From Endocalyx cinctus (Eukaryota > Ascomycota > Sordariomycetes > Amphisphaeriales > Apiosporaceae): a stretch of 64,000 nt of DNA. Each line of letters starts with the position of its first letter. Position 1 is the first letter of the stretch. This document shows positions 56,500-64,000 of the stretch, one piece after another. A program made the position numbers and the translations under genes. The notes under the pieces are model-generated. The model was given only the letters and a program-made list of their open reading frames with translations, was not told the origin of the DNA and did not search any database. The stretch spans positions 2,453,345-2,517,344 of the forward strand of contig BCKC01000008.1 in NCBI GenBank assembly GCA_001600455.1, read 5' to 3'.

Positions 56500-58399
56500 G
56501 AATGAGTTCTCCTGGATAATAAGATCGCACCATATCATCAGCACGGCTGGCAAACTTGAACATTTTCGTCACTGTTATGATTCACCCTCATTGGCAATTG
56601 CTGGGGTATTATAGTAAGAACTGATTTCTTCAGACTTTCTCAGCTGGTTGTATCAGTCAATGGTAGAGGAGGTGCTAGGGGGTTTGGGAAGAGAAAGTCA
56701 TCATAGATGAGCAAGGAGAGTGGCTAATAAAGCCACAAGTTAGACTGGGAAGTGATGTGGCATTGGTCTTTCATGTACAAGCACATAGAAAATAAACAGA
56801 CAGCCTCGCCAGTCCCCTCCAATAATTACAAACAGCCTTGAAAGCACGGAAACTTAAGTTTCTCTGCAGTCATAATGAATACTAAAACTTGTGACTACAT
56901 ATTTCACGCAAACACAAAGAAAGAAGTATATAAAGGATCAAGGTTATTTTGCACACCGAAATGACTACTTATAAGATGAGGTAAACTTCTACATTAGAAA
57001 ATTAAGGAAAAAGAAATGAACCTTCTCCTACTCCATATAATAATCTTTAGAGTGCCTGTAGATTATTTACATTCAAAATCCATCATACCACAAAGTAATA
57101 GGCGAGATAGGGATAAAGTATTGTGTCAAGAAGCATCACATACAAAGTCAATCAACTATATCAAAGTAATTTCTCTTTGTAGGAGATCAGTTCACAATAT
57201 ACTGCCATTTCAGACTTGAAAAGGTTACTTAGCCCAGATATATATTTTTGTTGCTTTTATGGCTGCCAATATTTATTCCTGTAAATAAGTTGCGATTCAA
57301 CGAGAAATGTAGAAGCTGTCTGGGTCTGATCCTAAGACATGACGACTCAACATCATCAAGATATTCCAAGAAGCCAAGAGAGTCATCTGAAAGTGCACAA
57401 TAATACTTTCGTATCTTTTTTATTATATTAAATATCTTTTCTACAATGTGATGCATTTAAATACCATTTGAATACCTGCGTATGGATATGTTCTGGAAAT
57501 AGCTGACTTGATATTAATCAAACCTAGCCAGAGACACCTTGTATTATGAAGAATGGTTAGGGAATCAGATGTATAATAATATAGTCTATAACAGGAGATC
57601 TTCGGTGATGGAGAGGGGATATGAAATATCTGTTGATACGGTCAGTCATATCAACAGTGCAAATGCATCGTACCTCAAGTTTATTTCATTACCTAGGTAT
57701 CTACTCGGGACTATCTTTGTATTAAAGAGTGTGGGTCCTCCCTGAAGTAAATTTGTCTGTCATGACTTCTCATTTACTAATTATGCACCCGGGTGGGTCA
57801 AGGACAATACATGCCTAGCCTAGAGAGCAAGCAATTCTCCATATGTTTATTTGGGAGTACAGGGAGGGTGATTCCACTTGGACGTGTTACCTGCCGCGTG
57901 ACTGGGTGCCTTTACACTCGGTTGTCCCTACCAACATTCATTGTCGACTAAGAGAATTTGGTAGCGCAACACAACAAATCAGATTCAATTCTATTCATCC
58001 AAGAAATTATCATTCTTCACATATCCACCTATTATTCTCCGGCACATCTACTTTATTAGTTAATACATACATTAATGTATACACCATTAATGTATATAAA
58101 TAAATACTCGCCTAGTAGATCTCCGATACCTCACACTCTCAAACATATCTACATCTTCTTCCTATAAATTACTCATCTCCTCTCTATCAATCGTCATTGA
58201 TCTTCACCGTATACGATCCTCGGTGCATACCATAGACTCAAAAAGATACACAATCCGCAGCCTCGAAGAACCGAGCCTGATACACCACATATACTTGTTT
58301 ATATATATTCGTCAACATTCAAGAGCAACCTTCTTAATTCTTCTCGAACATTATTTTTTCTTCCTACAAAAACTGGATCTGCTGAGAATTATCATCAAC
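56500..58399. other. Intergenic stretch and leader of the MYND gene
   Basis: AT-rich with no supportable gene. A TACCTAGGTA-type site lies at 57690-57700. The text ATTAATGTATA occurs twice (58071 and 58086), the second running into TATATAAATAAATA, a likely TATA box, and is followed by a CT-rich leader to 58399. Confidence 0.45.
58091..58103 (+). promoter_or_regulatory. TATA box of the MYND-finger gene
   Basis: TGTATATAAATAA lies about 300 bp upstream of the chosen ATG at 58400 and is followed by pyrimidine-rich sequence typical of fungal leaders. The in-frame upstream ATG at 58223 would fall within the leader. Confidence 0.45.
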
Positions 58400-59539
58400 A
58401 TGTCGCAACTTCAGTTTTACGTCGAACCTCGAGTAACACCCTTCCAGCACCGGTGCTCGTTGTGTGATACCGCCAGCGAGCACCTTTCGAAATGTACCGG
58501 CTGTAATATTGTCCGATACTGCAACAAGAGCCACCAGATTGAGCATTGGCCCAAACACAAGTTGCTCTGCAAGGAGGTCCGCAATCTTCGACGAAGGCTT
58601 CGACACGACGAAGATAGCATCCGAAACCTACCCCCAAATATTTCCCAGTCGCCCAATGCATTTGTCTCCAACGTTGGACAATTCTGGGTTGTACATCACA
58701 CTCGCCGCTATATACAGAGTCGCTACGAACTTGCCGATAAGGTGAAGAGCGTCTGCACCCTGGACGGTATTCAGGAAGCCCTCTACGACTTTCGAGACAT
58801 GATGCGACTAGATCGCCGTGATCACTTATCCCTGCGAAACAAAGTTCCCGCCCTCATGCAACGCTTGAACTTCGCACAGAGGTCGTACGACTTCATCAAG
58901 TGGTGGGAGACTGGAATTTCAAATGATTACGAGTGGAGCGATTTATCGCTTCCATATCTTAATATCCGAAATGCTAATCTACTCGAAAGTCCACGGTTCC
59001 TGTTCCACAACCGACCTAACCTTAATTTCCTTCTTGCCGTTCAGTTGCTCAAGCTAGAGATGTTAGTCGATATCCGCAACATCAAGATGTGCCGTAAAGT
59101 CCTCGAAGGCACCATGCCTGTCGATCTGTGGGAAAGTATCGAAAAACACTCCGTTCACTGCCGCTTTTCTACAAGATTCGTACGCCTGTCTTCTGACGCC
59201 TGTATCAGAGTCGAAAACATGCTCCACGATCAGTGCGTTGAGATCGGAACCGCCATTCACCAGGCCAACTCGCACTTCATGGACAAGTTGATGAACCCCA
59301 CATTGGAACTGCTTACGATGGAACCCTATGGCTATTCACACGGATCTACCGAAGAGGCGGCAGTGGTGTTGCAGGACGCGTACCCAGCTTGGCGCGAAGC
59401 TCCGAGTGTTTTCGACGTCTTGAACGAAGCGCGTGGTTGTGCGGCACAGGACAGGACCTTCAACATGAACAGAATCTGGGGCTACCTGAGACAGGCCCTG
59501 GTGAACTACTCGTCTCTAGAGACTCGGCGAAATGCGTGA
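58400..59539 (+). CDS. MYND-type zinc-finger protein
   Basis: A single exon of 379 aa from the ATG at 58400. The frame is open back to 58223, but those 59 residues are leader-like (hydrophobic, FFFLQ), so the start in front of SQLQFYVEP is preferred. A MYND finger covers residues 19-57: C19-x2-C22, C32-x2-C35, Y-C41, H45, H49, H53 and C57 in the family order (RYCNKSHQ, HWPKHK, LLC). The rest is helical with no SET, ankyrin or other known domain, although MYND is often paired with SET. MYND fingers bind proline-rich peptides in partner proteins. The function of this fungal type is unknown to me. Confidence 0.85.
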   Translation: MSQLQFYVEPRVTPFQHRCSLCDTASEHLSKCTGCNIVRYCNKSHQIEHWPKHKLLCKEVRNLRRRLRHDEDSIRNLPPNISQSPNAFVSNVGQFWVVHHTRRYIQSRYELADKVKSVCTLDGIQEALYDFRDMMRLDRRDHLSLRNKVPALMQRLNFAQRSYDFIKWWETGISNDYEWSDLSLPYLNIRNANLLESPRFLFHNRPNLNFLLAVQLLKLEMLVDIRNIKMCRKVLEGTMPVDLWESIEKHSVHCRFSTRFVRLSSDACIRVENMLHDQCVEIGTAIHQANSHFMDKLMNPTLELLTMEPYGYSHGSTEEAAVVLQDAYPAWREAPSVFDVLNEARGCAAQDRTFNMNRIWGYLRQALVNYSSLETRRNA

Positions 59540-61007
59540 TAAGCGAAACGAGGGAAGCCGGGGTTTGAGTGACGGCCGGAAAAAAAAGGTGTTGATTATG
59601 GCGTTCGGTGGTAACATAATATTACGAAGGGATTAAGCAACGTGGTAATTATAATAATGGAGATCGTGGTAACGAAGACTACGAGGCGGATAAGTTGCGT
59701 GTAGAGCAACCAGGACGTATTAAAAAACTGGGGAGAGTCTGGTATATAAGGACTAAAACAAAAGAAGAAGGGAAAATCATGTGCTTTTGCCTTTCCTTGT
59801 GGCCTTTTTCAAATAGAATTTGATATAGGCCGCCTACAAGAATGAAGCAGTTATAAACTTTTTATGCCTACCTTATGTCTACGAAATAATGAAATGTGAC
59901 GAAGAGCAAAGTCAATGACAGCGTATTTGATGTTGTAAAAGTTGGTACTCTGAAAATACCCGAGAGCACAGATTTATTTACTCAACGGGACCAGCAATAG
60001 CACTACTCGTACCCTATATTTTCTGTCTTCGTCTTTGTATCCAAGACGAAATCTTTTTCCAGAGTTTTCAGAGCTGTTAAACCATGCTTCCTCCAAAGGC
60101 ATGATTATGTTCAGCATAGAGCGAATAGCCAAGGAGTGATGTAAATTTCGGAGCATGTGTTCTTTTATTTCTCTCGAGTCTTGATTTGCCTACGTAGTCC
60201 GAGATCACTTGCACATGATTGGCAAAGTTTTTCGTCTAAGCATTCGATTAGAATTATCCTGTCGCTGCTACATGATAGAAATAGCAAGATAGATCGGAAT
60301 TGTGATTGTACTAGAGACTCCTCTTGTACTGATAGCTATTTATCCTCTCTACGACCGCTCCGTGCTTTATTCTTCTGATTTGGATGACTTTGGAGTAATT
60401 TGGATATGAGAAGTCCTTGTCGAGCTCGAGGGTGTTTCAGAGAGATTTGAAGATTCAGAAACCTCGCGTTCTCCCTAAAATAATACTTGGTGAGTATGAA
60501 TGTTCCCTCCAGTAATCATACATCCACTTGAAATCCTGTAGTATGGCAGCCGTTGCTGGTGACTCCTGACCAATACAATATATGAATTGTGATTCTATGC
60601 AGTTGTATATGGAAACAAGTACTCTTTTTATTAATGTTGAGTGGTAATATTGGGAGTCTAGCTCTCCGGAAATGCCACAAAGCTCAGTTTACAATTCATG
60701 ACTGGAAAAATTTTGGAATTAATGAAGAAGGCGTAGTTATCCTTTGGACGGCAGACAGTTGAAACTATGTCGGCTGCGGCCATAGCTGTCGTCATGGTGG
60801 TATAACGTAAGTCGAGTGGAAATATATATTGTGGTCTACTTGTTAAAATCAACATTATTATTCAAGGAGTGTGCTCTATTCAAAAGTTTGATATCCGTAC
60901 TAATACGCTATGCTATAGGTCAGGCTCAGGGCTCCCTAAGAGCGTCACTCAAGGATAACCAATAGCTATCATATCAGACCCAGCTCAACCAGCCCAGTTA
61001 CCAATTA
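59540..61007. other. Convergent 3' region, no gene recognised
   Basis: AT-rich interval between the MYND and intradiol dioxygenase genes. Short frames (59974-60156 minus, 60157-60378 plus, 60658-60855 minus) have no features. Confidence 0.45.
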
Positions 61008-62438
61008 TTATTTCTTCTCCTCCTCCCCCTTCTTCTTCCCGAACCCACCGCCGCCAAACCCGCCTCCAGTGAACCAGGAAATAGGTCCAGTTGGGTTCAT
61101 CACGCCGCCCTCTTCGGTCCAAAACGCAGCCGGGTTTACGGGTTTATCGGCGCCCGTGTCAATACCGAAACGAATCCACGAGACCATGCCGTCGGCTAGA
61201 GCGCGCTCGCCGTCTCCCACGAGCGCATACCTAACGATCGGATCGTCGCCGTTGGCGCCCATGCGGAATAGGAAGTCGTTGGTGTTGGGCACCACTCGCA
61301 TCGTGTTACTCGAATAGGGAGCCACGCCGTTGATCGAAGTCAGCAAAGGCTGGTCGAAGTATATCTGCCCGACGTGCGCGGCAGTGCCGCCGCTGATGGT
61401 GTTGTTTTCGTTCTTAGTCGCCCCTAAATAGACGATGGCTGTTGACGTGTGCGTTAGCTCTCTTGTTTTCTTTTTAGCAACGGCGAAACAAGTTTCTTAC
61501 CGTGAATGTGAGTGGCGCGTCCATCGTAGTGGCCAGGCATGAGTGTGTCGAATGTAGCGACTCCGTGGTCGTCTGTGGGCTGCAATCCTCGAAGGGTTGT
61601 CCCTTGGAGAATCGAGGTATCGTTGGGATCTCCCATGCCGGGGTAGCCCTGCACGCCGACATATATACCCTGTGAAATATCATCAATTACTTCGTTATTT
61701 CTTGTCAGTACGGCAAAAAAGCTGAAGTTTCAACTCACGGTAGCGTTGGAGCTCCAGATGTCCACGTATGCGTCGGGGACAACTTCGCACGTCTTGTAGT
61801 CCACCACTTGTATAGCCAGCGTCATCTTGATTCCTGCTTCCCCGCCGGTTATGTCCTTCCTAACCTCTTCACCCTTAACGTCTATAAATTAGTTAGTGGG
61901 ATCCTTATGACGAAGGTCTGACTTTAAATAGGATTGTCGGCACGTACAAAGCGGTCCCTGATCTACAGCCGGCATAAGCATGCATGCTCCCGCGTCGGCA
62001 AACAAGGTCGAAGGATCCATATCGAGGGCCACGGTAGTATTGCTCTTGTGGTCAACTTGCGACACAGAAATGTAATCTCGCTTATGGAACGGTGTGCTAT
62101 TTGATTCATTGACTACGTTAGTAACCTTTTTCTCTTATGTATAATAATTATGTAATTATAGCTTCGGTAGGGAAGCTTTAACTAGAAGTGGTCTTGAGCA
62201 ACACGAACCTTTCTTCGGATTCTAATCCTAGCGCTACTCGACGACGGTGCAACTCAGCTCCGAAGATCTCGGTTGTTCGCTTCACGAAGGTCGGTTCTGA
62301 GAATCTCTTCTCACACTGGTTCAGAGAACGCGCCTGCCAAGGAACGGCATTGTGCTGGTAGATCTTCTCCGAACCTGGGTGCGCAAGCCCCAACGGCGCC
62401 AGCCCGAGTAACAGCGCGGTGAGATAAGTTAAAGTCAT
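61008..62438 (-). CDS. Secreted intradiol ring-cleavage dioxygenase
   Basis: Five exons, 62209-62438, 61948-62096, 61739-61881, 61501-61669 and 61008-61438, give 373 aa with introns of 62-112 nt. Residues 1-19 are a signal peptide ending in LAHP. The intradiol domain shows ACMLMPAVDQGPLYV (family consensus C-x-LTPE-x-x-GPYYV), DIWSSNATG, and the four iron ligands Y177 (GIYVG), Y222 (PGHYDG), H228 and H230 (RATHIH). It continues with GGTAAHVGQIYFDQ. Enzymes of this type use non-heme Fe(III) to split catechol rings between the two hydroxyls; secreted fungal ones act on lignin- or plant-derived phenolics. The end is Gly/Lys/Glu-rich. In GPLY the first of the usual two Tyr is Leu. Confidence 0.9.
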
Positions 62439-64000
62439 TATTATTATTTTCTTCTACACTGAGAGTAAGTACAGAAAGAAGTGTTTTGAGACCAGAAGCA
62501 TAAAATTCTTTGAAAGCTTGAGCATGCACTTACTCGCTTTTTGAGGATTATAAAAAACGGATAATCTTTTCAACGAGTTCCATGAAAACATTTTACGATC
62601 CTCGCTTGCCGTTTGGGATATATGTTTCAAAGTATATTAGATTTGTTTATCCATACTATGTGCTGACTTGAAGCATGGCGACTTTATTATTTTTAGCCTA
62701 ATCGAATTCCTTGGTAGTATGTGTATGCAAAGCGCGAGGCCATACAGGGACACGATGCACCCCGCAATACTACTGCCGAATAAATTAAAACCGGAGGCAG
62801 ATGGGAATAGAAGCCAAATGCTACTGTAGTTTGTACACGTGAACTAAATGTAGACTTATTCATGTCCATATCTTGAAGGACGATTGGACTGTGCATATAG
62901 TACCTTATTTAGTATATTTAGTACAATTGTGACGGCATATACGATATATCAAGACGATACTTGAAAAAGTCGGTATATTTACCGAAGATCAGAAAGTTTA
63001 AGTAAGGAAAGTACTAAATACAAATAATTCTGTGAGAAGTGTACAATGAATGCAGTAAGTTATAGAGTAGGGCTGTTGCCAGCCAGCTGGACCATTTGCC
63101 GCGCCTTAGTGTATATCTGTACACTTATGCCATGTCGTCACAATGGCTATCTTATCAAATATATTAAAAACTGTTGTGAGGTGATTAAAAATAGTATCCG
63201 TTGGACTTATATCTCCGAGGCCTACTCTTGACTTCATTTTCTTCAATGTCCTTACATAATTTGGAAATATATTTCTTTGCATTAATTGAAACCTTGTATA
63301 TGTCACGAGTAGCTAAATGGGAGTCTTGTGTCTCTTCGATATTTTTAGAAAGGGATAAGTGATAGTCCGTGAGAATATTCCTGGAAGAAAGTTCTATTAA
63401 GATTTCACCGAGATGGTACACTTCCATATCGCCGTGGGTAAACACACACAAAGTGTACATAACGCGTGAGTAGGCCCACGCGTGAGGTCCCTCTGGGCTG
63501 ATCCGTCTGCCTGACAGAAACCCCCGAGAACAAACTACCGCGGTATTCTAGAATTAGAAGCTTCTCGGCTTTACTTATATCCCAGGTGCTAACTACTTTG
63601 CTCAATCCATTGATGAACTGAATTGATTTTCTCAGTGTATTGATATTCCCTTACCTCAGGTTTAGTGAAATTTCAAAACGATATGATATATCCAGTATAA
63701 TATATTTGCCAGATACTACTTACTAATTCTTTTACATTCTAAGTACCTAGATGTGTACCTACCTGCCCTGCCTGCCTACTTAAGTATTCATTGAAAGCCA
63801 ATCACCTGGGCAGTCATCCATATATCTGGATATACAGGCAGGCAGGCAGGCAGACAGGAAATACATAGCGAGGCGTTGCACAAATACAGATGCGGGTCCA
63901 CTATAAGTGGGGGGACATATGTGATGCTCGAGTGGGCCGTACCGCTATCATAGGCAATCAGGAAAGTCCCCTTTCTATTTCTAGGACAGCACTGGGTTAG
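62439..64000. other. AT-rich right flank with a GGCA repeat and its complement
   Basis: No gene is supported; frames at 62693-62896, 63046-63231, 63106-63460 and 63405-63605 lack features. A CCTGCC-rich segment at 63762-63779 faces a (GGCA)n segment at about 63837-63856, which could pair as a hairpin with a loop near 60 nt. A TACCTA motif lies at about 63743-63762. Confidence 0.45.

Overview
The window comes from the nuclear genome of a filamentous ascomycete. The basis is short GT-AG introns (about 50-115 nt) in most genes, CT-rich leaders, and protein families typical of Pezizomycotina: NT-C2, DUF3632, RRT8-like, heme-thiolate peroxidases and secreted intradiol dioxygenase. The class is uncertain; Sordariomycetes is a guess. 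Compact coding islands are separated by long AT-rich stretches with homopolymer runs, microsatellites, dispersed TACCTAGGTA palindromes and eroded gene fragments. No tRNA, rRNA, intact transposon or CRISPR array was recognised.

Layout. 1-10.6 kb is gene-poor and holds pieces of a broken SET-domain gene plus unidentified coding-like frames. 11.8-14.35 kb (+) encodes a 736-aa AlkB-type 2-oxoglutarate/Fe(II) dioxygenase with two matched Cys4 zinc ribbons, behind a long CT-rich leader. 16.9-17.8 kb (-) is a secreted heme-thiolate peroxidase. 19.2-29.4 kb is the housekeeping core: RRP40 (-), SSZ1 (+), an NT-C2 protein (-) and POP1 (+). 30.0-35.9 kb (-) is one three-exon gene for a 1909-aa Ser/Thr-rich secreted protein. 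38.6-39.9 kb (+) is an eight-exon RRT8-like membrane protein. 41.1-42.05 kb (-) is a DUF3632 protein with a damaged or unresolved 5' end. 45.6-46.7 kb (+) is a second heme-thiolate peroxidase. 47.3-49.9 kb (-) is a PA-TM-RING ubiquitin ligase. 52.0-52.9 kb (-) is a calcineurin-like phosphoesterase. 55.1-56.5 kb (+) is a three-finger C2H2 protein. 58.4-59.5 kb (+) is a MYND-finger protein. 61.0-62.4 kb (-) is a secreted intradiol ring-cleavage dioxygenase.

Functional themes. RRP40 (exosome cap), SSZ1 (ribosome-associated complex) and POP1 (RNase P/MRP) lie within 10 kb and all serve RNA processing or translation; co-regulation is inference. The two peroxidases and the intradiol dioxygenase form a secreted set for oxidising organic and aromatic compounds, though they are scattered. 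The AlkB protein has a complete active-site signature and probably repairs alkylated nucleic acid. All exon models were built by eye; in every multi-exon model the exon lengths sum to a multiple of three. No alignment, expression data or database search was available.
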